Notes: generated by a model not told the origin, from the letters alone. Numbered from the stretch's first letter, positions 52,605-61,342 are shown. The stretch: DNA of 64,000 nt from Thermohalobaculum sp039028795 (GCA_039028795.1 JBCCHJ010000018.1:1-64000); one strand, 5' to 3'. A program made the numbers and translations.

Positions 52605-53614
52605 CAGTCGCCATCACGCGAGTTGAATCCGACGAACAAACCAAGGTCACGGCCCAATGTGCCATCCACAGTTACCTGGATCGCGACGATGTCCTGTTTG
52701 ATGATGTCGATCTTCAACCAGGCGGTTGAACTGGCCGTACCGTCCAGAAGCGGGTTGTCGACCTCGGCGATCTGGTCCAGCACCCGGCGGAACGCAGCGT
52801 CGACCTGAGGCGCGGTGTCATCCTGACCGGCCGGGGTCAGGGCCGCAGCAAAGGCGCGCTGCGCCGCTATAGACAATCGCAGGTTTCGCAATGGGCGGCC
52901 CGAACGCCGGGCCTCGGCCCGGCGGGGCCGTGGTTTTTGCACGGTGCCCAAGGGACGGCCGATCCGGGCCTCGGCATCGAAGCCCAGCGAGGTCATTAGC
53001 GCGGTGTAGAACTTGCGTATGGCATCTTCGGTAGCGGGAAACACCTCATTCCCCGGCGCACCAGCGGATTTGAAACTGGCCGCGTGGGTGTCCAGCCAGC
53101 CCTGGTGCAGCTTGTCTGCCGTTGCGGCGATATCGTCACTGATCGCCCGCAGAAGCGTGCACTTATACCCGGCATCCCCGGTGATCGTATCGTCGTAGAG
53201 CATCCGCTCCAATGCCAGGAACCCTCGGGCTGCGACCGACACTTTGCTGTAGTCCCCGGATCCCGCAATCGGGTCCTTGGCTGCAATAAGGCGGCGCAGC
53301 GCCTTCGCGGTCTTACCGCGCGGGTCCGGCCAGAACGACAGGGCAAAGGCGAACTCGGCTTCCTCCAAAGGGCCGATTTGCAGATGCGCCGCACCCAGCC
53401 ACGCATCATAGGCTGATTGATACGCTACGCGCAGCGGTTCGGATGTTGGGGCGCAATCCTTCCGGGCCTCTGTCGCCAGATCATCTGCCGCCGCATCCAA
53501 TTCCGCAAAGGCGGGTATGATGTGGTCATCGACCACCGCCGCGATGGTCTGTTCGTCGGCCTTGGCAGCGCCGAGTGCCCCCGCAAAGGCAAGGGCTGCA
53601 ATGAGATGGCGCAT
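52604..53614 (-). CDS. Imelysin-family periplasmic protein
   Basis: A 336-aa imelysin-like protein with a signal peptide (MRHLIAALAFAGALGAAKA). Helix-rich segments AYQSAYDAWLGAAHLQIGPL and ARGFLALERMLYD fit the family, but the GxHxxE motif is replaced by GFLALE, so the His is missing. It may bind iron differently from the other imelysin at 56.6-57.9 kb. The start overlaps the di-heme oxidoreductase stop (TGATG). Confidence 0.85.
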   Translation of the reverse strand: MRHLIAALAFAGALGAAKADEQTIAAVVDDHIIPAFAELDAAADDLATEARKDCAPTSEPLRVAYQSAYDAWLGAAHLQIGPLEEAEFAFALSFWPDPRGKTAKALRRLIAAKDPIAGSGDYSKVSVAARGFLALERMLYDDTITGDAGYKCTLLRAISDDIAATADKLHQGWLDTHAASFKSAGAPGNEVFPATEDAIRKFYTALMTSLGFDAEARIGRPLGTVQKPRPRRAEARRSGRPLRNLRLSIAAQRAFAAALTPAGQDDTAPQVDAAFRRVLDQIAEVDNPLLDGTASSTAWLKIDIIKQDIVAIQVTVDGTLGRDLGLFVGFNSRDGD

Positions 53615-55161
53615 CAGAGGCTCTCCAAGAAGCGGATCAGAGCGGCTCGGTCCTCTGGCGGCATCTCAATCAAGCGGTCGCGCTGGGTCTGGGCCTCACC
53701 GCCGTGCCAGAGGATCGCCTCCAACAGGTTCCGCGCCCGGCCATCGTGCAGGAAGTAGGTGTGTCCGTTCACTGTTTCCGTCAGTCCGATGCCCCAGAGC
53801 GGCGGCGTCCGCCATTCGCGGCCTGTCGCGCGGGCTTCGGGGCGGTTATCGGCAAGACCTTCGCCCATGTCGTGCAGCAAAAGGTCCGAATAAGGCCAGA
53901 TCAACTGAAAGCTGTGCTCGGGCCGATCTGTCAACCGGTGCGTCACATGTTTGGGCGTATGGCAGGATGTGCAGTCGGTGGCATAGAAGACCTCTTTGCC
54001 GCGCAGAACCTCAGGATCGGACACATCCCGGCGCACCGGTACGGCCAGGTTACGGCTGTAGAAGGTGACCAGGTCCAGAACCTCTTCATCGACTTCTATC
54101 CCTGCGATGGCGTCACCATGGGGCGCCCCCTGGCACGCCATTTGCGCGGCCGTGCAGTCACCCCATCCCGCAGGGAACAATGGGGTCGAAATTCCAATGT
54201 CGCCCGCGAAAGCGCTGGCTGATTGCTGAATCATCGTGGGCTGCCCGGCCTTCCAGCCGAAGCGGCCCAGCATTGGCTGATTATGTTCCACGGACCAGAC
54301 GATGTTTGGCCGTCCGCTTATGCCGTCTCCGTCCGCATCATCGGGATCGGCCAAAGCCAGCAGATCAGTGCTGGGGATTGCCTCCAATAGGCCCAGGCCA
54401 ATCATCGGGGGGGCGATCCTTGGCGAAAGCATCACATCCGCATGCATCGGACCGAAGCCCGGATTGTCGATTGAGTACCGTGGCTTGCGCAGATGCGCGG
54501 TCTCTCCACCGGATAGAGGGACCTCGATCTCTTCATAACTGATCCCGATCCGCCCTTCTGCCTTATGACCGGCGATCGAGAAATCCTGCAATTGTCCGCC
54601 ATACGTGGGTTCCGGCGCCGTCGCCAGATACCCTTCAATCTGGGCTGCCAGCCCAGCATCATCCGATGGAACTGACAGCCGCATCAGCATCGACACGCGA
54701 TTGTCCTGCGGCCCCTCAGGCGGGTGTCCCCTGCCGTCTTTCAAATGGCATCTTTGGCAGGACCGGGCGTTATACAATGGTCCGAGCCCGTCCGAGGCCA
54801 CGTTCGAGGATGGCGCCGTCACCCAGAGCTTTTTGAAGAGCCCATTGCCAACCTTGAAGGTCAGCTCTTCTTCGAAGGGCAGATTCGCGGATGACTGAGA
54901 AAATGCGTTCTTGTTTGCAAATTTGGTCGAGGTCGCGGCACCGCCCGCGTTCGATTCAAACTTTTCCGCCGCTTCGAACAGGCTTGTTGGCTTCAGAACC
55001 GCGGCGATCCGCTGTCGTTCAGAATCAGTCCGCGGCACGGTATTCAAGTGCGGGTCTTGCGCTGCGCTACCCCAATTCGCCGAAATCGCGACGGTCGAGA
55101 AGGCACACACCGTCGCGCCAAAAAGCGCCCCAATAACAGCAATTTTTCGCACATCGTCCAT
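53614..55161 (-). CDS. Di-heme c-type oxidoreductase (DUF1111-type)
   Basis: A 515-aa periplasmic c-type cytochrome of the di-heme oxidoreductase (DUF1111) family. Two CxxCH sites are seen: CQRCH (about residue 135) and CTSCH (about residue 395). The N-terminus contains an export-type hydrophobic segment (IGALFGATVCAFSTVAIS). ATG 55161 is favoured; a TTG two codons upstream is an alternative. First gene of a coupled operon with imelysin and DUF1513, a layout found in iron-responsive loci. Confidence 0.9.
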   Translation of the reverse strand: MDDVRKIAVIGALFGATVCAFSTVAISANWGSAAQDPHLNTVPRTDSERQRIAAVLKPTSLFEAAEKFESNAGGAATSTKFANKNAFSQSSANLPFEEELTFKVGNGLFKKLWVTAPSSNVASDGLGPLYNARSCQRCHLKDGRGHPPEGPQDNRVSMLMRLSVPSDDAGLAAQIEGYLATAPEPTYGGQLQDFSIAGHKAEGRIGISYEEIEVPLSGGETAHLRKPRYSIDNPGFGPMHADVMLSPRIAPPMIGLGLLEAIPSTDLLALADPDDADGDGISGRPNIVWSVEHNQPMLGRFGWKAGQPTMIQQSASAFAGDIGISTPLFPAGWGDCTAAQMACQGAPHGDAIAGIEVDEEVLDLVTFYSRNLAVPVRRDVSDPEVLRGKEVFYATDCTSCHTPKHVTHRLTDRPEHSFQLIWPYSDLLLHDMGEGLADNRPEARATGREWRTPPLWGIGLTETVNGHTYFLHDGRARNLLEAILWHGGEAQTQRDRLIEMPPEDRAALIRFLESL

Positions 55162-55255
55162 TTGCAAAAGATAGCACCTGATCCCAGAGCATCAATAATC
55201 CCTTGCCTGACTGGCCATACACTATTATTTCAGTCGGGAATAAGGGATGTGCGTT

Positions 55256-55690
55256 ATGTCGCAACTGGCAACAATCGCTGCTTGGCCTTCGCCGGAAACA
55301 CAGCCTGAAAGAGGCCGTGATTTTTCGGATTCGCATCTCAAGCTGCTGAATTTTCTGCGCCTTTCGGCACTGCGCTGCAGGTGTTCTGCACGTCAGGATG
55401 TGGCTGAGGCCTGCCGGGCCTTTGCACCGGATCAGATGGTGTCCCAAAGCACTTATTCCGAACTGTTGGTCAAAAGTCTGACGCAGTTTCTGGGCCGCCC
55501 GCCGCGGTTCTTCAGCCCGGGCAATGCAGAGATCAGCAACGAAGAGGCCTGGCTTCTGCGCCTGATGACCTGTCAGGCTGAAGGTGATCGGCTGAGCGCT
55601 GCCTTTCTGATGAGGTCCCGTGTTCCGGCCCATGCACGCTATACTCTCAGCGTTTTAATCGGAGCAGTTTCCTCGGCTTTTTTGAACTAG
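55256..55690 (+). CDS. Conserved hypothetical protein
   Basis: A 144-aa protein; ATG 55256 follows an AAGGGA site. The composition is helical with three Cys near residues 40-60 (ALRCRCSARQDVAEACRAF) and no membrane span. I do not recognise a family. It is divergent from the di-heme oxidoreductase, and an Irr-like palindrome begins at its final codons before dps. Its coding character (codon use, RBS, position) is good. Role unknown. Confidence 0.65.
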   Translation: MSQLATIAAWPSPETQPERGRDFSDSHLKLLNFLRLSALRCRCSARQDVAEACRAFAPDQMVSQSTYSELLVKSLTQFLGRPPRFFSPGNAEISNEEAWLLRLMTCQAEGDRLSAAFLMRSRVPAHARYTLSVLIGAVSSAFLN

Positions 55691-55700
55691 AATAATTCTA
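55688..55700. promoter_or_regulatory. Irr (ICE)-like palindrome upstream of dps
   Basis: TAGAATAATTCTA (55688-55700) is an inverted repeat matching the core of the alphaproteobacterial iron control element (TTAGAA-N3-TTCTAA) bound by Irr. It overlaps the end of the preceding gene and lies about 95 bp before the Dps start, a position from which Irr could repress an iron-storage gene when iron is low. Confidence 0.7.
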
Positions 55701-55793
55701 AAAAGTTCTTGCACAGCGCGTCTGCTGCGTTATCTATGCACCCAAGACAGGTGCAAAGATACGCCTTTTACCCGGAAGAATGAGGGCAAGCAG

Positions 55794-56264
55794 ATGAACC
55801 AGACAGCTCAGAATCTATCGCCGAATGCCAGTGCCGAAGTTGCGACTGCCTTGAACCAATGTGTGGCCGAAACCGCGGTCACCACCATGATGGCTCAGAA
55901 CTTCCATTGGAACGTCACGGGCATGGCCTTTGGTCCGCTGCATGACCTGTTCCAGAAGGTCTACGAGGACCATTTCGTGGCCCAGGATGACCTGGCGGAA
56001 CGCGTCAAGATGATCGGTGGCCACGCAGAAGGCAGGTTGGCCCAAATGGTCGAGCGTTCACAAATCGCCGAGCATGACGGTCACGCCACGGCGACCGAGA
56101 TGATCGAGACGCTTCTGGCAGCACAGGAAACCCTGGCCTCGACCGTGGCCGGTTGCGGCGACATCGCGGCGGGCCATGGGGACAAGGTGACCGAGGACCT
56201 CTGCATAGAACGGGGGCAGGCACATGAAAAGTTCGCTTGGTTCCTCAGGTCTCACCTAGCCTGA
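55794..56264 (+). CDS. dps: Dps-type DNA starvation/iron-storage protein
   Basis: A 156-aa Dps/ferritin-like protein. The ferroxidase region NFHWNVTG (His 38) and a DDLAERVKMIGG segment near residue 65 match the inter-subunit iron site; FAWFLRSHL ends it. It oxidises and stores Fe(II) with H2O2 and protects DNA. A strong candidate Irr site lies upstream. Its stop overlaps the convergent DUF1289 gene by nine bases. Confidence 0.93.
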   Translation: MNQTAQNLSPNASAEVATALNQCVAETAVTTMMAQNFHWNVTGMAFGPLHDLFQKVYEDHFVAQDDLAERVKMIGGHAEGRLAQMVERSQIAEHDGHATATEMIETLLAAQETLASTVAGCGDIAAGHGDKVTEDLCIERGQAHEKFAWFLRSHLA

Positions 56265-56507
56265 CGCGGCAAAGTCGACCTCGACGCCCTTTTTTGTGCA
56301 CTTCCGGGCATAGGCCCGTTGCCAATGGGTGTATTTACCAAGGTCTAATTGCTGACCGACAAGCATCGCAAGGAACGCCTTGCGGTGCTTTTCTTTCTTC
56401 AGCTTCTTGAAGGTCTTTTTCTGCGCCTTGGTCATCGAGCAGCCGATGCAATGACCGCCACGCTTGAACTTACAAACATCGATGCAAGGGCTGGGGAGCT
56501 TGCTCAT
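56256..56507 (-). CDS. DUF1289 small Cys-rich protein
   Basis: An 83-aa protein starting MSKLPSPCIDVCKFKRGGHCIGC, the four-Cys pattern (SPCI-x2-C...C-x2-C) of DUF1289. The Lys-rich remainder extends beyond the usual core. The Cys set probably binds a metal. ATG 56507 is chosen over an ATG one codon upstream. It overlaps the dps 3' end (convergent) and lies downstream of the imelysin terminator. Confidence 0.85.
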   Translation of the reverse strand: MSKLPSPCIDVCKFKRGGHCIGCSMTKAQKKTFKKLKKEKHRKAFLAMLVGQQLDLGKYTHWQRAYARKCTKKGVEVDFAASG

Positions 56508-56559
56508 CATTGCTGTCCCGGGCGAGAGAATCGTTGACCTCTATATGCGCATAAAGAAA

Positions 56560-56582
56560 GGGCGCTGCAACGCGCAGCGCCC
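56560..56582 (-). terminator. Rho-independent terminator of the imelysin gene
   Basis: GGGCGCTGC / GCAGCGCCC stem (9 bp, 5-base loop, 56560-56582) followed on the minus strand by TTTCTTTAT. It lies 23 bp beyond the stop of the minus-strand imelysin gene. Confidence 0.88.
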
Positions 56583-56605
56583 TCAAAATTTACGAGCCGA
56601 TAGCG

Positions 56606-57874
56606 TTATTCGAAGACGGCGGACGGATTATCCAAGCTGTCCGAGCCTTCAAATTCGATTGGCTGCAGTTTCAACGCCGCCACGGCGCGTTCGATGCTGC
56701 GCGTCTGATCGACCAGCGCATCAATGGCGCCCTGGACCAACGCCGCGCCTGCGGTGTTGTCGCGGGCCAGCATCTGGTCATAGGCCATGCCAGCCTCGGC
56801 CGCGGATTTGATCCGGCCAAGCGCCAGCACACTGCTGTTCAGCTTACCGCCCAGTTCTGCCGCCAAAGTGGCATCTTTTTCCGCCAGCAGATCGGCCAGC
56901 GAGGCACCGCTGACAACCGTGCCGTCGATGCGAACATATTCGCCGTAATAAACGTTACGGATGCCCAAACCATCGTAGAAGTGGCTGTTGTGGGTGTTGT
57001 CCGAAAAACAATCGTGCTCTTCTTCCGGGTCATTCAACATCAGGCCCAGCTTCATCCGTTCGCCGGCCTGTTCGCCGTAGGACAGGCTGCCCATGCCGGT
57101 CAGGATGGTGATGATGCCACCATCATCGCCTTTGGCGGCCAGTTCGGCCCGAGCCGCACCACCCTCTTTCCAGGCAGCTGACATTTCTTCGAGATCCGTG
57201 ATCAAGAGATCCGTCGCTGCTTTTAAGTATCCGGCCCGGCGGCCGCAATTGCCATTGGTGCAGTCGTCGCCCTTGCCATAATCCGTCCATGGACGGTTAC
57301 CGGCGCCTGGACCGTCGCCGTTCAGGTCTTGACCCCAAAGCAGGAATTCGATGGCGTGATAGCCCGTGGCAACGTTGGCCTCGACTTCATCGACCTCGTG
57401 CAGGGTATCGGACAGCAGTGCGGGCGTGATCCGAGCCGCGTCGATTGTAGTGCCAGACAGGGTGAACGAAGCATTTGCCACCACATTCAGCGCCGCATAG
57501 GGATTCTCGTCCGTTGGTCCGCCATAGCCTGAGTCGACATAATCGATCAGACCCTCATCCAGCGGCCACGCGTTCACCTTGCCTTCCCAATCATCGACGA
57601 TGGCATTGCCAAAACGATAAACCTCGGTCTGCTGATAGGGGACGCGGGCCTGCAACCATGCAGTTTTCGCTGCGGCCAAGTTCTCGGCTGACGGCGTTGC
57701 AATCAGTGCATCAACAGCCGCGCCAAGCGCTTTGGCAGTGATCAGGCTGTCTTCGTATTTTGCCTCGGCAATATCGCCGTAGTTGTCGATAACAGCGGCT
57801 CTGTCGGCAGACAGGGCTGCCGTTGCGGTTCCGCACAACAACATGGCTGCTGTGGCAAAAGTTCCCGTTCTCAT
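56606..57874 (-). CDS. Imelysin (IrpA-like) iron-regulated periplasmic protein
   Basis: A 422-aa imelysin family protein with a signal peptide (MRTGTFATAAMLLCGTATAALS). The hallmark GxHxxE is intact in TGYHAIEFLLWGQD, and PYQQTEVYRFGN and GPTDENPYAALNV are family blocks. The start has AGGAAAGG upstream; an intrinsic terminator follows. Imelysins bind iron and act with di-heme or EfeO-like systems in uptake, but their exact reaction is not settled. It pairs with the imelysin/di-heme operon across the dps segment. Confidence 0.92.
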   Translation of the reverse strand: MRTGTFATAAMLLCGTATAALSADRAAVIDNYGDIAEAKYEDSLITAKALGAAVDALIATPSAENLAAAKTAWLQARVPYQQTEVYRFGNAIVDDWEGKVNAWPLDEGLIDYVDSGYGGPTDENPYAALNVVANASFTLSGTTIDAARITPALLSDTLHEVDEVEANVATGYHAIEFLLWGQDLNGDGPGAGNRPWTDYGKGDDCTNGNCGRRAGYLKAATDLLITDLEEMSAAWKEGGAARAELAAKGDDGGIITILTGMGSLSYGEQAGERMKLGLMLNDPEEEHDCFSDNTHNSHFYDGLGIRNVYYGEYVRIDGTVVSGASLADLLAEKDATLAAELGGKLNSSVLALGRIKSAAEAGMAYDQMLARDNTAGAALVQGAIDALVDQTRSIERAVAALKLQPIEFEGSDSLDNPSAVFE

Positions 57875-57961
57875 TTCCGATCCTTTCCTAACCCGCTTAG
57901 TGGATGCTCGCGGGGCCTGGGTGAATGTTGATGATGTAAAGCGATTGGGAAAGTCGCCAAC

Positions 57962-58132
57962 TCACTTCGTCAACAACAACTTGTTCTGCCTGGTCAAATG
58001 CAGCGTGTATTCGGTGCCTTCGTGGTCGATGATGATGCGGCGTAGGCCTTGCAACAAATCTTGGCTGTACAGACGTGGCGGAGATGACGGGCGGTCTGGG
58101 TTTCTATCCGGTTGCGAAGTCGGAAGGCTCAT
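57962..58132 (-). CDS. hemP: Hemin uptake protein HemP
   Basis: A 56-aa HemP family protein: SQDLLQGLRRIIIDHEGTEYTLHLTRQNKLLLTK matches the family core, which ends in LTRxxKLILTK. ATG 58132 has GGAG seven bases upstream; a further ATG 12 bases earlier has none. HemP is a small protein found with heme uptake operons and in some species acts as a regulator of heme-receptor expression. Together with ExbB/ExbD/TonB and HmuTUV it marks this as a heme uptake locus. Confidence 0.87.
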   Translation of the reverse strand: MSLPTSQPDRNPDRPSSPPRLYSQDLLQGLRRIIIDHEGTEYTLHLTRQNKLLLTK

Positions 58133-58451
58133 GGTGTTCTCCATCGGTTAAGTTCCCATCCAATGGATCCACCCAGGCTTGTTGGTCCGCCCTTGATATG
58201 CCAAGCGACCCGCTCTACTTCCCTATCCAAGGTGCGTGATTCAATGAGCATCGCCACCTCCGTTCGTTTTGATTTGCGTGGCTTAAGGGAAACAGATTGC
58301 CCGATAGCTGCGACTCACTTAGTAATACACGAGCAATTGACTCGGGAAAACACTTCCCGTTGTAATTGTCACACAATGTTTGACGCAAGCCGGAATGGGC
58401 GCGACCCCGCCAGGTGAGCGTTTCTCGGGCGATCAAAATCGAGAGGCACGC
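58133..58451. promoter_or_regulatory. Divergent promoter region of hemP and the exbB-tonB operon
   Basis: A 319-bp spacer without a gene. The portion around 58308-58345 is AT-rich, with GACTCACTTAGTAATACACGAG and a nearby TTGACTCGGG, a plausible iron-regulator and -35 area for the exbB operon. I do not assign it to Fur, RirA or Irr. No canonical ICE is present. Confidence 0.4.
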
Positions 58452-59129
58452 GTGGATACGGGGGACGAAATCTTCGGCGTTGCCGAATACTTTTCACCAG
58501 CAATTGAAATGTTGGAAAAGGGCGGCATTGCCATCTGGGCAATCGCTGCGCTTTCGGTTCTGACCGTCGCCATCATTCTTTGGAAGCTGTGGCGGTTCGC
58601 GGTCATGGGCATCTGGCGCCGGAAACGCGCCGATACCGCAGTGGATCTTTGGCAACAACACCAAGACTTAGATGCGCTTGAAATTGCCATGGCAGGACGC
58701 GGGTTGCGCGCAAGGCTTGCGGCCACGGCGATGCGATGCGCGGATGACTGGCCAGAAGCCGATGGCCGAGAAGAAACCGTCCGGGTTGCAAAGGGTTTGC
58801 TGGCCGAGTCGCGGACTGGATTGCGGGCATTGGAACTGATTGCAACGATTGCCCCCCTTCTGGGACTTTTAGGCACGGTCTTGGGCATGATCGCGGCATT
58901 CCAAACACTGCAGGCTGCTGGATCGCGGGCGGATCCATCCGCCCTGGCCGGCGGGATTTGGGAGGCCTTGTTGACCACGGCTGCGGGTATGGCGGTGGCA
59001 ATCCCTGCCTCGGCAGCGCTCACCTGGTTCGAAAGCATCACGGATCGCCTGCGCCACGATATGGAAGACATCGCGACCCGGATCTTTGCACGCGCTGGTC
59101 GGACGCCATTGGCTCATGCCGCAGAGTAA
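58452..59129 (+). CDS. exbB: ExbB/TolQ/MotA-type proton channel
   Basis: A 225-aa ExbB-family inner membrane protein. A first membrane span starts near IAIWAIAALSVLTVAIILW (about residue 25), and the TolQ/ExbB signature is seen in ATIAPLLGLLGTVLGMIAAF and LLTTAAGMAVAIPASA. I place the start at GTG 58452 (GAGAGG just upstream). It overlaps the first exbD by 14 bases, consistent with assembly as an ExbB-ExbD complex energising TonB. Confidence 0.9.
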   Translation: MDTGDEIFGVAEYFSPAIEMLEKGGIAIWAIAALSVLTVAIILWKLWRFAVMGIWRRKRADTAVDLWQQHQDLDALEIAMAGRGLRARLAATAMRCADDWPEADGREETVRVAKGLLAESRTGLRALELIATIAPLLGLLGTVLGMIAAFQTLQAAGSRADPSALAGGIWEALLTTAAGMAVAIPASAALTWFESITDRLRHDMEDIATRIFARAGRTPLAHAAE

Positions 59130-59511
59130 CTCGATATCGCTGGGCGAGGCCCGCCCGCGGAGAAAACCCAGCCTGACGCCGATGATCGACGTCGTGTTCT
59201 TGTTGCTGGTCTTCTTCATGCTGGCGGCCAGATTTGGTCTGGACACAGCAATTCCGCTAAGCCCCGCGGTTCAGGGTGGTGGGACTTACACAGGCGCTCC
59301 TCGATTGATCACCATAAGTCCCGATGGTTTGCGCCTTAACGGTGTCGCAACCGACCCAGACCTTCTGGCAGAACAGGTTCTTGAACTGATGCCAGACGAG
59401 GATGCCATCGTTGTTCTGCGTGCAGTCGATGGCGCAGATCTGCAGGCGGTGATTAATGTCATGGATTCGCTGTCTGAAAACGGCATCGAACGCCTCGTCC
59501 TAGCGGAGTAG
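59116..59511 (+). CDS. exbD: ExbD/TolR-type protein 1
   Basis: A 131-aa ExbD with the single N-terminal span SLTPMIDVVFLLLVFFML; the membrane Asp of the proton path is present (IDVVF). The periplasmic domain runs to residue 131. ATG 59116 overlaps exbB by 14 bases. It is followed after 2 bp by a second exbD. Confidence 0.88.
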   Translation: MPQSNSISLGEARPRRKPSLTPMIDVVFLLLVFFMLAARFGLDTAIPLSPAVQGGGTYTGAPRLITISPDGLRLNGVATDPDLLAEQVLELMPDEDAIVVLRAVDGADLQAVINVMDSLSENGIERLVLAE

Positions 59512-59513
59512 CG

Positions 59514-59909
59514 ATGGACCTGCAGGAACCCATAAAGCGCCCGACCCGGGAAAGCGTTGTTCCGATGATCAACGTTGTGTTCCTGTTGCTGATATTTTTC
59601 TTGATGACCGCGACGATTGCCCCACCTGAGCCGTTCGAGGTGGAGCTGCCCATAAGCGCAACGGAAGACCCTTCTGAAGTCGATCAGGCCGTTTATGTCG
59701 GTGCCGACGGACGCCTGTCTTGGGGCGACCTTAGCGGCGACGCGATTTTTCAGGGTCTGGCTTCTGCGGATATCGGCGGGGTCGATGAACCCGTACTGAT
59801 CGTCCGCGCCGACCGCCGCGTCCCGGGCGTCGAGATTGCCAAACTGCTGAAAAGCCTTGCGGGTATCGGCATCGTGAACGCGCAGTTGGTGGCCGAGGCG
59901 GCGCCATGA
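59514..59909 (+). CDS. ExbD/TolR-type protein 2
   Basis: A second 131-aa ExbD-like protein with VVPMINVVFLLLIFFLMTATI as the single span. The proton-path Asp seen in ExbD1 is replaced by Asn (IDVVF versus INVVF), a notable difference. It directly follows the first exbD and overlaps the tonB start by four bases (ATGA). It may form heteromeric ExbD units with reduced proton conduction, or serve a regulatory role. Confidence 0.87.
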   Translation: MDLQEPIKRPTRESVVPMINVVFLLLIFFLMTATIAPPEPFEVELPISATEDPSEVDQAVYVGADGRLSWGDLSGDAIFQGLASADIGGVDEPVLIVRADRRVPGVEIAKLLKSLAGIGIVNAQLVAEAAP

Positions 59910-61282
59910 GTGTTCGCGCCGATTTCGGACTGTTTTTGACCGTGGCGGTCGTTCTGCACTTGATTGTGCTCACGCTGGCGAACTTGAACCCGCAAGATTC
60001 CGCAGGCGCATCCGGCGGCGGGGCTCAGGCAGCCGCGGCATCGGAAAACCTGGCAGCGTTGATCGAAAGCTGGGACGCACAGCCAGAAACTGAAGTCCCG
60101 GCAGATCAGGAAACAATCGATCCTGTCGAGGATACGGCGGACGCGCCAGAGCCCATGCAATCGCCCGAGGCCACGGAAACTGCCGATCAACCGACGCAGG
60201 AAGCGCCGCGCCCGTCCGAGTTGCCAGATGTCGACACTCCGAAGATTCCGACGCCCCAGGTCCCGGATACCCAGATAGCTCGGGCAGTACCTACCGAAGC
60301 CCCGCCGCTTCAGGTGCAACAACAAGAAGATGCGACGCCGGTCAAAATACCAGCCCTGCCGATCGTTCCAGAATCCCCCAATTCGATCCAGGTGGACACG
60401 CGAGCGGACGAGCCAGAGCCCGATCCGAACCAGGCTTTTCAGGCACCGCGCAGTTTGACTCAGGCGCCGCCTGAACCTCTGGAGACCGATGCCCCGCGCT
60501 TGGAAACAGATACCAGGCCGGAAATTGCCGCCCTGACACCGCCGGAAGCTGCGGAATTGCCTGATCAAGAGCCCTTCCAGGTGCCGGAAGAAATCGTGCC
60601 GGAAGACACAGGACCTGCGCCGGTCATTGCAAGACTGCCGACCGCAAAGCCTGAGCTGCCGGATTGGATGGTGGCTGAGCAACGCGAAGCTGCCAAGCAG
60701 GCAGAAGCCAGACGTCAGCAGCGCCAACAGAAAAAACGCGAAAAGCAGCGGCAACAGCAACAACAGCAACAACGCCAGCAGGCAAAAAAGGAAAAGAAGC
60801 CGCAGCGGCAACAAACTCAGCAGGCTCAACCAGCAAAGCCAGATAAACCTGCAGAGCAACCATCTCAAGCTGCGGAAGGAGCTGCAAAGCCCTCTTCGGG
60901 CGGCTCGACCGGATCGCAGCAACAGGCAGCCCTTGGGGCGGGGACAGGAACTGCCCGCCAGGGAACGGGATATTCGGCGGCGGCTATCAGCAGCGCAAAG
61001 TCGCGGTACATTTCGGCCGTGCGTCGCGCGATTGCAAAGAAGAAACGCTATCCGAAACGCGCACGCCGTCGCGGCATTACTGGACGCGCTTCGATCCGCC
61101 TGACGCTCAGCGCCGACGGTCAGCTATTGGGCGTATCCTTGGCGAAGTCCAGCGGATCAGATTTGTTGGATGAAGCAGCGTTGAAAGCTGCCCGGGCGGT
61201 CGGACGATATCCAAAAATTCCGAAAGAGATGGGCCGCAGCAAAGTGTCCTTCACCCAACCGATCGGTTTTGTTGTGAAGTAG
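59906..61282 (+). CDS. tonB: TonB-family energy transducer
   Basis: A 458-aa TonB-like protein. One N-terminal span (FGLFLTVAVVLHLIVLTLA, residues 7-25), a very long Pro/Gln/Glu-rich spacer that includes a basic Gln-rich coiled stretch (about 255-295), and a C-terminal TonB domain with ISAVRRAIAKKKRYPKRARRRGITGRA and the usual VGRYPKIP. The spacer is longer than in E. coli TonB. It starts four bases inside exbD2. It would power TonB-dependent heme receptors, none of which is in the window. Confidence 0.88.
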   Translation: MSVRADFGLFLTVAVVLHLIVLTLANLNPQDSAGASGGGAQAAAASENLAALIESWDAQPETEVPADQETIDPVEDTADAPEPMQSPEATETADQPTQEAPRPSELPDVDTPKIPTPQVPDTQIARAVPTEAPPLQVQQQEDATPVKIPALPIVPESPNSIQVDTRADEPEPDPNQAFQAPRSLTQAPPEPLETDAPRLETDTRPEIAALTPPEAAELPDQEPFQVPEEIVPEDTGPAPVIARLPTAKPELPDWMVAEQREAAKQAEARRQQRQQKKREKQRQQQQQQQRQQAKKEKKPQRQQTQQAQPAKPDKPAEQPSQAAEGAAKPSSGGSTGSQQQAALGAGTGTARQGTGYSAAAISSAKSRYISAVRRAIAKKKRYPKRARRRGITGRASIRLTLSADGQLLGVSLAKSSGSDLLDEAALKAARAVGRYPKIPKEMGRSKVSFTQPIGFVVK

Positions 61283-61288
61283 CCTTAA

Positions 61289-61319
61289 GAGATCGGCCAA
61301 GCCTATGGCCGCCGATCTC
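61289..61319. other. Hairpin after tonB
   Basis: GAGATCGGC / GCCGATCTC forms a 9-bp stem around a 13-base loop that itself has a GGCCA/TGGCC pairing. No T-run follows on plus. It lies between the convergent tonB and heme-monooxygenase genes and may serve both as a terminator or stabiliser. Confidence 0.5.
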
Positions 61320-61342
61320 CTCGCGATCATTCCAGAACGGCT

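Noticed and set aside
59750..60922. A long open antisense frame with a Leu-rich protein opposite tonB
   Set aside because: It is a mirror of the Gln/Pro-rich tonB spacer; no RBS or homology, and tonB is convincingly coding on the other strand.
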